A stretch of 64,000 bases of DNA, taken from positions 11,039,626 through 11,103,625 of the forward strand of contig CM063110.1 of assembly GCA_031841125.1 (NCBI GenBank), in the 5' to 3' direction. A program made the translations under genes and the position numbers. Positions 55,315 through 64,000 of this stretch are shown here, in pieces. Under the pieces are notes generated by a model. That model searched no databases. It was not told the DNA's origin and saw only the letters and a program-made list of their open reading frames with translations. The stretch's first letter is position 1. Each line of letters opens with the position of its first letter. Source of the stretch: Acanthococcus lagerstroemiae (Eukaryota > Arthropoda > Insecta > Hemiptera > Eriococcidae).

Positions 55315-55724
55315 CAGAGTTTGAAAGTTGAAAGTTTTAAGCCGATGAAAGTTGGAAAACTTTGGCGGTAAAAAGCCAAAAGTCAAAAGTTGGGAAGTAT
55401 TTCTTGATGAGAAGCGAAAAGTTAAAAGTTTTATTTATTTAGCTTTTCCTTTCATTTTTCGTCATTTCCCTTTCCAAATCCCTTTGACCTCCGTCGTAGG
55501 TCCTCAAGCGACATCAAGTGCTATTCTAACAAACTAATAAACAATACCTCTTTTTTTCCCTTTTTTTTTTTGAATGAAAATCAAAAGTTGAAACATTTGA
55601 TACTGGAAAGCCAAAAATCGAAAACTGGAAATTTCAGTGAAAAGCAAAGAGCCAAAGTTTTCTACGCTAAAATTGAAAGCTAAAGTCAAAAGTGAAAGCT
55701 TTATTCTACGGCTTTCCACCATTG
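55315..55724. mobile_element. 410-bp hAT-type MITE with AAAGTCAAAAGTT words
   Basis: Left CAGAGTTTGAAAGTTGAAAG and right, reverse complemented, CAATGGTGGAAAGCCGTAG: eroded CAGxG...GGAAAG termini. Flanks TTCATAAC (55307-55314) and TTCACAAC (55725-55732) agree at seven of eight. Interior words AAAAGTCAAAAGTTGGGAAG and GCCAAAAATCGAAAACTGG relate it to 41913-43044 and to the element that starts at 63622. Confidence 0.75.
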
Positions 55725-55732
55725 TTCACAAC

Positions 55733-56979
55733 ACACCTTCCTTTTATTAATATTAGGTAGCCATTTTTGCTAAAATAAAGATGAAAAACGCAAGAGGAAA
55801 TGACTGTTAACAACCCCCCCCCCCTCCCCCCCGTAGGTCTGTACACGTGTTGTTAGTTGTTACTTGTTATGGTGGATTTACATTCGAGTCGGCGACTTCA
55901 GGGAACATGTTTTGTCGGATGCTGTTTTGAAAACACAACACAGCTACACAATGCCGGCCACATCCTCATCAAATCGGCGCTTGTCTGTTCGGGGAAAACT
56001 AGTCCACGACATGTCTGTGATAGGTCTGCGACATAGTTGAAAAGGAATGTAAATCCGTAGTTGTCGCCAACATTTAAAAGTTTGTTCGTGACATGTCGCC
56101 GACTCGAATGTACATCCAACATTAGTGTACGTATGTGTTTGTTGTGTCACGAGCTCACGAGTGCTTTCTGCATTCATTTCATTAAAAATTCCAGACATTC
56201 ATTTATCAGCTCTTATGTTAGGGGGAAAAAGGACCTTAAAAATGACTACAGATAGGTCTTTCTTCCTGATATTATTTCCAACGACCACGAATAAAAAAAA
56301 AGCTACCTGACTACGCCATCTTTACTACGCACTATAAAACGCATGCTGTTAAAACGCAACTTTACCCACAGTTTTGCGTGGGTAAAGTACCTAGCACTTC
56401 AACAGGAGATGTTAAGAAAAATGAATAATCCATTAGGGGGGAGGGTCATACCTGGCCACCTTGTGGACCAAATCCCTCGATGCGATTCGCTTGGAGATGC
56501 TCTATGCCTGGTGCTCAGCGCACCTCACTTCACGTCTGTAGCTGTAGCTCTGCTGATCTGTTTACCTTTGATCTACGATCAGTGAAGGCTGGCTAGCGGT
56601 TGCTATACAATACTCGTCAGCCTGATTGGCTTGCTGTCTTGCAGACGCTGGAGGTTCCTTGCTGCTTCACACAACATCATTGACGGCGAGAACCCAAGGC
56701 GTTGGTCGAAACTGAAAAAGTCACGGTGATAAATTAGTTGAAAATCAATCGAAGAATGCTGTTGGCGAACCTCGAACTAGAGAAGAGCGTAAAATTCACA
56801 ACATATACACGCGGTTACATAGGAAGACTTCCTATGTTATCAGAAAATTAATAAAAATCAACCAAATACTTTTTTTTTTTTCTTTTTGGAAAGTAAGTCT
56901 TCAAATAAAACGCACAGTCAGAGCCGGAAGCCAGTTGCATGGGCGTAGGAGGTGGGGTAGACCCATTCTTGCCATAGAA
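55733..56979. other. No gene recognised
   Basis: C-run at about 55816-55832. A perfect short palindrome CATAGGAAGACTTCCTATG lies at 56818-56836. Frames on both strands at 55898-56310 overlap and lack domains. Confidence 0.4.
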
Positions 56980-57835
56980 AGCACCGGGCCCAGATGGAAT
57001 CTAATTAGTCTGCGTCCAGACTGGACTAGAGACTATAAGGGAGCCATTCATTAGGGTCCACAGGGCTTCAATAGCCCTAGAGTACATTTCAAAACCATGA
57101 AGTTGTGTGAGAGTGGTGTTTTTGCCTAAATAAGTGGGGGGCCCTTGTCAGGCCAAACCCTATAGGCCGATAAGTCTCCCATCATTCATGCTAAAAACCT
57201 TGGAACGGCTGGTAGACAGACACCCAAGAGAGGTCACCTCGAAAAAGTTTCCACTACACGAGAATCAGCATGCATACAGGGCAGGCAGGTCAGTCGAGTC
57301 ATCATCACTGCGCTCGCTTGTTATGGCAATTGATCGAGGCATGACTGGTGGAAATAATGTCCTGGCAACATTCATGGATATACAAGAAACATTCGACACG
57401 ATCTTTCATGAATCAAAAGAAACCACCCTGAGGGGAAGGGAAGTAAAGTAAAGCTTAATAAGCTGGATAGTAGTATCTATGCTAAAAGGCAGGGAACTCC
57501 AGATAACTTACCAAAAAGAACAAATTCCATCAGGGACTGCCTGTAGGGGGGAGTACTTTCTCCCCTACTGTGTAGCCTAGTAGTGAACAGTTTGCTGGAT
57601 GAGTTAAATGGTCAAAAATTTACGCATAAGGCTATGCTGACGATTTGGCAGCGATGGAATCTGGCAAATTTCCGGGGACCATCGCACAGCTGACACAGTG
57701 GGGACTCCGATGTGTGGAAATGGTATGCGAAAACACGGACAAAACTGAGATTACTCTTTTCACTCACAAAAAGAAGGGCAAGGAGTTGATCAAGGTGTAG
57801 TACAACGGAGGAAGGTTAGCTCTCACAGGACGGGC
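56980..57835 (+). pseudogene. Non-LTR reverse transcriptase fragment (R1/Jockey group)
   Basis: Blocks in order: APGPDGI near 56984-57004, then YRPISLPSFMLKTLERLVDR (57160-57220), HENQHAYRAGRSVESSSLRS, NNVLATFMDIQETFDTIF (domain A, with a D-I-Q-E-T-F-D core), then after stops AYADDLAAMESGKF (57632-57675, catalytic YADD), LTQWGLRCVEMVCENTDKTE and ITLFTHKKKG. The GVPQG block between is degenerate (about 57535-57560). Frame changes and in-frame stops make it a relic. It lies on the same strand and just upstream of a MULE fragment, with which it has no evident relation. Confidence 0.85.
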
Positions 57836-57839
57836 GGTT

Positions 57840-57853
57840 CCGAATTGAGTCCC
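57840..57853. repeat. CCGAATTGAGTCCC, left flank of the MULE fragment
   Basis: This 14-mer recurs inverted at 58994-59007 (GGGACTCAATTCGG), about 1.15 kb away, enclosing the MULE transposase fragment. Nearby on each side is also GTAA(G)TGTCGGA, but in swapped order. It might be the remains of the terminal inverted repeats of that MULE. Confidence 0.45.
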
Positions 57854-58059
57854 ATTGAGTCCGTAAGTGTCGGAGGTTTAAAAATAATTACCTGATTGAG
57901 TCCTGTACTGGCGGGAGATGTGATAACAAGATTACCGACTTGAGTCCCATAATAGCGGCGGTTGAAGTTGATTTGGAAAGGGCAAAATGAATCTTAAGAA
58001 ATAACTCGTCTATGGTTAACAGGAATAAGGATAAACGTCTCGTTTCTTTCATTTATTGA

Positions 58060-58490
58060 TCTTGGCTTGAACATCGAACCCTATGATTTTTTTGCAGATT
58101 TCGAACAAGCCATTCACAGTGCAGCACGTAGCATATGGTCAGCTATTTCCACTAAAGGGCGTCGCTTTGATCTTGGACAAAGCTGGCGGCGTCGTATCCA
58201 GATGGTTTCCTTAACCTACAAGTATCAAGACGTGGAAAGCGAGGAAGGGCAGTTTTTACAACTTTTTATTTGGTCTACAATTCTTATACCCTGCTGACGT
58301 TAACCATTGTTTTAAGGGAGACCTTATACTGCTGCTCCCAGACTATGGAAATGTGCAGAAAATTAGCGATTACATACTGGAGAATTACATAACTTCTGAA
58401 AGACAGTTCCCTCTCCAACTATGTAGGCCGAATACTCATCAACCATCACTCGCACAACAAGAGCATGTCAGTCCTTCCATGCACATCTGA
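58060..58490 (+). pseudogene. MULE-domain transposase fragment, core part
   Basis: Reads NIEPYDFFADFEQAIHSAAR, SIWSAISTKGRRFDLGQSWR, RRIQMVSLTYKYQDVESEEG and QFLQLF; after a frame change near 58270, GLQFLYPADVNHCFKGDLIL, DYGNVQKISDYILENYITSE. The DFEQAIxxA...GxxFHLGQSxxRxIQ pattern is the well-known middle of insect MULE transposases; here the H of FHLGQ is D (FDLGQ). No intact frame. The C-terminal part is represented separately at 49190-49515. Confidence 0.82.
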
Positions 58491-59729
58491 ACGGTTTTTT
58501 TTATGTGACTCACCCCAATATTTTCGTTCCTATAGAAATTCTATTCAAGATACAGTGTGACACATACTCCAAAATGTGTGACAACCGAAACTTTAAAAAA
58601 CGTTCCTGCACAGTGGCTACGTCAATGACTCGGCGCCATTTGGTTGAGTTAGGTTGAATCGGATTTGTAAAGCGCAGGAGTTTTAAATTCCTCCCCCACT
58701 ACTTAAAATTTAGTTTCTGAAAAATATTTCTAATCCTATGAAAATACATACTGTAAATCTGTTTCAAGTATTCGCAAAATATTGTGAAACCAAAAAAAAA
58801 GTGTCATAAAGCCATTACGCTAGATGGCATGAATATCTTCTACATAACTACGTTCTAATTCTTGTTTTCTAATCACACCGATACATATCACCAGACCTTA
58901 GGACTGTCGAAAGTCTGTTAAAAAGTGAGACGGTAAATGAGAATCAGACGTAAATACAGACTTAATTAGAAAAAATGAATCAGTCGCGAACCCGGGACTC
59001 AATTCGGATATAGGCTTCCGACATTACGGTCCACCTGACCAAATCAAACTCGGTATTAAATCATTGAAAAATTCAAAACAAATTCGTATTCTTGTATTTC
59101 TAATAAACTGAAACCTGAACGTTCATAAACTTGAACGTGAGCTATCAGAAATAATATTTCTTTCCGCCCACTATAGTCACACATTAACTGAAAATCAACA
59201 CAAGAAAATTACACCGTCCAAACCGCGGAAAGTTCAATCTATCTTTCCGATACAATTAATTGCAAAAGTACAAAACTGATTCATAAAATACGCATTCTCA
59301 AATTAAAAATTATGAAAATAAAACGATGTGGACCCTGTAAAAATAACGTCTAAAAATCAGATGTGTCTGATGCGAGGAAACTGACTCGAGCACTATCATT
59401 TTTTAGTTCGTAGTCAGGAATACTCATTCTCATTCGAAGTGATAGTCCGTGACATAAGAATGAGTAGAATAAAAGAATAAAAAGAAAGGAATCAACGTAA
59501 GATAAATTCAGTGACCGTTCTGAAACCTTTATAGTCGACTGGGTCACAATATGAACGGATATATTCGCTAGCTTGTCACATAAAATAAAATCCGATGACT
59601 GACCTTCGTAGATCAAAAGCTATCTGATCATCCTGAAACGATGACACATCCGATTGCACAATTTAAAACCAGTCTTTAGTTTGAAAATCATAATACAAAC
59701 GAAACGTAACTACACGGAAAGTCCATCCT
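58491..59729. other. RRM2 3' flank, no second gene recognised
   Basis: Contains the inverted 14-mer at 58994-59007. A minus-strand frame at 59350-59616 is unsupported. The RRM2 3' UTR must begin here at lower coordinates than 59730, but no unambiguous AATAAA on the minus strand was found close to the stop. Confidence 0.4.
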
Positions 59730-62070
59730 TTAAAAGTCAACGTCGAGTTTAAATTCATTCTCCACTCTACTCGTCATTACTCCACTTTTCTGGTATTCGC
59801 CGACCTTCTTTTCAAAGAAATTAGTCTTACCGGACAATGAAATATGCTCCATAAAATCGAATGGATTCTGAGCTCTGTACACCTGAAAATACCAGAAACG
59901 GAAATAGAGTAAAACCTCGAGTAATCTCCAACATGAAAACAGTTTCAGCCGAACTCATAAAAATTCCTCAGCCATTAGCTTTCGAACAATTTGAAAAGAG
60001 AGTCGAACTATGTTCCTACTAGGTAACTTTTTCTAAGACATCGTTAACTGGATACAATCACGCGTTCAATTTTTGAGGTAAAATAGGATTTTTCAAGAAT
60101 AACTATTGGGTAAAAGATTGTGAAACGCAGTTACCTTAGGACAATCCAATTCGATGAGTAGCCTGTCAGCTACAAATTCAATGTAGGTTTCCATCAACTC
60201 GCTGTTCATTCCGATCATCGACACTGGTAAGGCATCAGTCAGAAACTCTTGTTCAATCTTCACAGCGTCTTTAATTATATTCATTATTTCGTCCGGAGTT
60301 GGTTTTTGAACCAGATGTTTGAACATCAGACAAGCAAAATCGGTATGTAAGCCCTGCAAAGGAGGACAAAAAGGTCAGACTCAAGATACACATTTGCAGT
60401 GATCTATTCAAATGAAAAGCAAAAAGAAACAAGGGCACGAGTGCGCACGATTCAAGTTTCGATTGATCTCCCATGTAAAGCACACGGTTCGGCTCGAGCA
60501 ATCATAAATATGAATTATAACCGACGGACAGGAATATGCAAAAGTAGTCCCGAGACTCTATATTTCAAAGAAAATTTCATGAGCATCTCTTCCCCGGCTC
60601 AAAAATCTACGCGGAAATTTGTCCTTCCTGACAAGAGAGGCCAATTAGAGCCCTGCCATAAAAGAAACGTAACACTCCCTCACTCACGATACAACAAATA
60701 ACCGAACATTACCTCGTCTCGTGAAATCAACTCATTGCTGAATGTTAGACCAGGCATCAGCCCTCTCTTTTTCAGCCAAAATATGGCGGCAAAACTTCCC
60801 GAAAAGAAGATACCTTCCACAGCCGCGAACGCGATAATTCGTTCACCGAATGTGGCTTCTTTATCTGCGATCCATTTCAAAGCCCAGTCTGCCTTCTTTT
60901 TCACGCAAGGCATCGTTTCGATGGCATTGAACAGGAAATCTCTACAAGAAAACGTAATTATTAATCAAACTGCTACACAGGAAACTTGAAAACTAGACAC
61001 CCCAGATCTACGTGATCTAAAAGTAGTCGAGGCTCTTCAGATCACAGATTTCCAATTTCGTTTAGTAAGCTGAGATACAAACCTTTCATGTTTATCTTTG
61101 ATATACGAATCGATGAGCAAACTGTACATTTCTGAATGAACATTCTCCATTGCGATTTGAAACCCGTAGAAAAATCGCGCTTCGGTAACCTGAACTTCTT
61201 GGCTGAATCGTTCAACTAAATTCTCATTCACAATTCCGTCGGACGCTGCGAAGAAAGCTAACACGTGGGAAATGAATTTTTTCTCCTCTGGTTTCAAACT
61301 TTCCCAATCTCTCAGGTCCTACAAAGAATCACAAACCGTATTAACAAAAAAGATAACAGACTATTTTAATGTTGTGGGCTAATGTGAAGTCAAAATCGAA
61401 TACACATCGGTTTTTCTAGCACGTAGCTTCTACTCCACATCATACCTTATCCAAAACAACTTCCTCAGCGGACCAGAACGAAGCCTCCGCCTTTTTATAC
61501 ATGTCCCATATATCGGGGTATTTGATCGGAAAGATAACAAATCTATTCGGATTGGTCTTGAGCAACGGTTCCAGCTCCGGATCGAACTTTTTCCTGGATA
61601 AACTTGTTTTGCTGTAACCGTTTGTTAGCGGCGTGCATACCTACAACAAAGTGCTTTATTGTTACCGCCAATTTCAATAAAGCATTTGAGCACACAGAAA
61701 TTTTGAAGAAACACGTGAGCCGAGAACACTGTGTGTACGAACTGTCGAGTTTACATTCCTCGAGTGAATTCACAGAAGTCAGATTAACTAGTGACGCCAT
61801 ACCTCAGTACTAAGGTGAATAAAATCTCCGATTTCCATATTCTCTTTTTCTTTCATAGTAGAATTGCTCAAGTTGATATCATCTTTGATGGTTGCAGGCG
61901 TGAATTCCTTGCCATTGGGAATGTTCGTCTAGAAGAGACCAAACAGTAACATTCAATTTCCCAAAGAAGCAATTTCGGACAATCAAATCAATAGAACATT
62001 AATGAGTTAATAAACTTACTCGGTCGATAAGCCTGGTGAGTTCGTTATTCTTCCTAGCCATAGCCGCCAT
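59730..62070 (-). CDS. RRM2: Ribonucleoside-diphosphate reductase small subunit (R2), seven exons
   Basis: Exons on the minus strand: 62070-62020, 61928-61803, 61640-61446, 61318-61083, 60941-60713, 60353-60135, 59882-59730; all introns are GT-AG, 91-359 bp. The joined frame is 402 codons plus TAA (human R2 is 389). R2 houses the diiron-tyrosyl radical that starts reduction of ribonucleoside diphosphates to deoxy forms with the large R1 subunit in the cytosol. Seen: iron ligands D151, E182, H185, E245, E279, H282; radical Y189; W115 and Y382 of the radical path; C-terminal FKLDVDF, the R1-docking tail. A KEN box at residues 45-47 fits APC/C-Cdh1 destruction after S phase. ATG 62070 has an in-frame TGA three codons upstream. 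One oddity: EEVD-L-S-K-D of other R2 is EEVVLDKD here (V121). No stops or frameshifts; very likely functional. Confidence 0.97.
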
Positions 62071-62247
62071 TTTCAATCAGTAAATGAAAACACCGGTTTC
62101 GAATACAAAACTAATAACGCAAATAGTATTTTAAGGAGATAGATCAATACTAGTATCTTACACTGTTATTCAAAACACAAACTCAGTTGGGAAGACAATT
62201 AACGCGAAGTTTGAGCTTATAAACGCGGATAAGAAGACCGAAAAAGT

Positions 62248-62255
62248 GCGGGAAG
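62248..62255 (-). promoter_or_regulatory. E2F-like site upstream of RRM2
   Basis: GCGGGAAG on the plus strand (CTTCCCGC on the coding strand) is the core of an E2F site, about 180 bp upstream of the RRM2 start codon. S-phase control of R2 genes by E2F is well established; occupancy here is inference. A second weaker GC-rich word (AACGCGAAG) lies at 62202-62210. Confidence 0.4.
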
Positions 62256-62469
62256 TCGGATGATGAAATACGAATGTTTGAATGTTCAGTTACAACCGTT
62301 ACACAACAGAAAGGAAGTAGAGCGAATTTGAATTTGAATTATGGAAACTGAAATACATGACTAAAAATAAACGTAAATGGTGGGAATTCACTGAAATTAC
62401 ATCAGCTGTTCCTTATCACTGCAAAAATACACAAAAAGTTTACCGCGCAAAATCTTATCGAGTTATGAC

Positions 62470-62632
62470 AGTTGGACGCTGTTCAATAACATTTTTTGTT
62501 TGGTTTATACTGCGCCCGTGGATGCCGAATCCGACTATGCGGAGCGTAACGCGTAGTCAATTCGGCATCGACGGGCGCAATATGAACCAAAATGGTGGCT
62601 TAGTATACCCAGGTGAAACTATAGAGCCCTAG
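62470..62632. repeat. GC-rich palindromic element, copy 2, upstream of RRM2
   Basis: Core GCGCCCGTGGATGCCGAATC, CGACTATGCGGAGCG, TAACGCGTAGTC, AATTCGGCATCGACGGGCGC at about 62512-62578 forms a long hairpin and matches 20712-20777 at about 90% by eye. The right outer arm ends ATAGAGCCCTAG, the complement of the left end of copy 1. It lies about 440-560 bp upstream of the RRM2 start. Confidence 0.85.
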
Positions 62633-62639
62633 TTTCATT

Positions 62640-62790
62640 CAGGGCTGGAATAACGGAATCATTTCGTTGTGGTACCCGTTATAACGTAACGTAACGTTCC
62701 GGTATTGTTACTGTTATGATAACGTTACGGCAAACTTTCTCGTTATGGTAGTAACGGTTACATAACGTTATAATGGTTCACCCCCCCCCC
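62640..62790. mobile_element. Left end of a hAT-type MITE with AACGTTA words
   Basis: Starts CAGGGCTGGAATAACGGAAT, the same first 12 bases as the MITE at 50024, followed by repeated GTTATAACG, TAACGTAACG and ATAACGTTAT words up to a C-run near 62780. No right end (CCAGCCCTG plus GTTTCATT duplication) was found in the window, so its extent is unknown. Confidence 0.5.
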
Positions 62791-63299
62791 TTGTAAATTT
62801 CCTTTTTTAATTTTTAATATTTCCTTGTTTTGTGACAAAGCTATAACCTAAAAAGTGAAAAGGTTTTTTCAACTTTTTTTTCAATCTGTTTCACAATTTT
62901 AATTTTACATTTTTGGGACAAAATTCAGAATCAAAATCACAATTCAGACTATTCAGAGACAAAATTCAATTCTGCGGCTCATAACATAAATTTTATGTTG
63001 GTGTTAACTAGTAAGATCTATGGTTTTAACAGAATACAGAAATCAAAATATCAATCAGAATTTAGAATATTAGAAATTATTTAGAACATTAAAACAAGTA
63101 TTCAAGTTTATTTTGTTTATTTTTATTATATAAAAAAAGTAAGAAACAAAAAGAACACAAAGGGGTAATTTAATAGATAGGTACCCACTAAAAAAAAAAA
63201 AAAGTCTTCAATCTGCGTCATGAAAATAGACATTGTAATTAATTTTAACTTAAGAATCATAACAAATATGGACTTAATCACCCAATCACCAGTGTTGTT
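62791..63299. other. No gene recognised
   Basis: AT-rich sequence of unknown origin; it may still belong to the MITE that starts at 62640. A-run near 63190-63202. Confidence 0.4.
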
Positions 63300-63470
63300 A
63301 GACAAAACGATTTTTGGTCATTTTGTCGGACGAGCATTTCACTTTTTTTGTTTGTTATGTCATGAGTTTTGTCATGTTTGGAGTTTTGTCATTTTGTTTT
63401 TTCATAATTTTGTTATGTCATGACAAAATTATTTTGTCATTTTGTCATATCCACAAATTTTCAGGTATTT
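63300..63470. repeat. Dispersed TGACAAAA repeat, copy 3 (inverted)
   Basis: Reverse complement reads TCATGACATAACAAAATTA, AAATGACAAAACTCC, GAAATGCTCGTCCGACAAAA, TGACCAAAAATCG, colinear with 26861-26985. Plus-strand frames at 63220-63520 are by-products. Confidence 0.75.
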
Positions 63471-63621
63471 TACTATTTTTACATACAATCCAATCCTACC
63501 AATCACCAATGATATTTTAACAAAGGTTGCATACTTGGAGGCTAAAAAGAAATTGGGATTTAAACCTGCACTAGAGTGCGCTGCAAAATTGCCTACGCGG
63601 TGCGCGGTTGTTAGCGGCAGA

Positions 63622-64000
63622 GATGGAAAACCATATGATAAAACTTTTGCTAACGGCTTTAGCTTCTGACCTTGGAAAATAGAACTTTAGCTTTTGCTTT
63701 TCAAATTTTTTCATATTTAGCTTTCCCTTTTGGCTTTTGCTATTCAATGCAAAAATCATAAGCTTTCAGCTTTCCGCTTTTGACTTTCAGCTTTTTTCCT
63801 AAATTTTGAATATTTTGTTATTTTGTACAACATTATATTTTTTATAAATAGCTTTTCACAACACTGCTTACCAGTGAACACATTAACAGCACTGACCATT
63901 GAGATAATGGAAATAAAAATGAAAATTTGAAATTATAATTTATAAATAGATAAATACTGGAAAAGCTGTAAAAAATAAAACTTTTGCTTTTGCTTTCAGC
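63622..64000. mobile_element. hAT-type MITE with GCTTTTGCTTTT words, cut by the window end
   Basis: Begins CAGAGATGGAAAACC, like the CAGGGATGG ends of 53490-54069. The visible interior is an array of TTAGCTTTTGCTTTTC and CTTTCAGCTTTCCGC words, as in 41913-43044 and 55315-55724. The right end lies beyond the window. Confidence 0.55.

Noticed and set aside
61446..61640. RRM2 as a metal-ligand-deficient, possibly radical-free R2
   Set aside because: At first the EEVD-to-EEVV change looked like loss of the first iron ligand. Counting residues shows that the ligand aspartate is the D in the AASDGIV block (D151), 31 residues before E182, and it is intact, as are the other five ligands and Y189.

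Overview
The window looks like nuclear DNA of an arthropod, most likely an insect. It is AT-rich, genes are split by short GT-AG introns, and non-LTR retroelements, Penelope-like fragments, MULE fragments and hAT-type miniature elements (MITEs) are dense. The retroelement proteins have the flavour of hemipteran or other insect genomes, but I cannot name a species. There are no prokaryotic features: no operons, no CRISPR array, no phage genes.

Only one host gene is certain. It is the small (R2) subunit of class I ribonucleotide reductase (RRM2/RnrS), on the minus strand in seven exons between 59730 and 62070. It reads as 402 residues without a break and keeps every iron ligand, the radical tyrosine, the C-terminal tail and an N-terminal KEN box. 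Two weaker host candidates are an isolated terminal exon at 47940-48130 (+) and a possible signal-anchor first exon near 31062-31376 (+).

The rest is a layered transposon graveyard. Region 0-9 kb holds an R1-like reverse transcriptase relic, two degenerate tandem arrays, a Jockey/I-like LINE 3' half, an 85-bp satellite and a large hairpin made from Penelope-type termini. Region 13-20 kb holds a tRNA-derived SINE, MITEs, a LINE tail split by a 739-bp hAT MITE, and a 1-kb TA-flanked element. Region 22.5-26.7 kb is a three-unit array of a ~475-bp palindromic repeat, interrupted by two RTE/BovB-like LINE copies, one of which carries a further inverted-repeat insertion. Region 28-34.7 kb holds LINE pieces in opposite orientations and a Penelope-like GIY-YIG fragment followed by a hammerhead-like motif. 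Region 39-64 kb holds a LINE endonuclease relic, a series of hAT MITEs with 8-bp target duplications and interiors made of repeated short words, a 108-bp-arm palindrome, two MULE transposase pieces and another reverse transcriptase relic, ending at RRM2 and its upstream repeats.

The insertions do not work together as a system. Their nesting gives relative ages: LINE first, then the hAT MITE inside it; palindromic satellite first, then the BovB copies, then the inverted-repeat insert.
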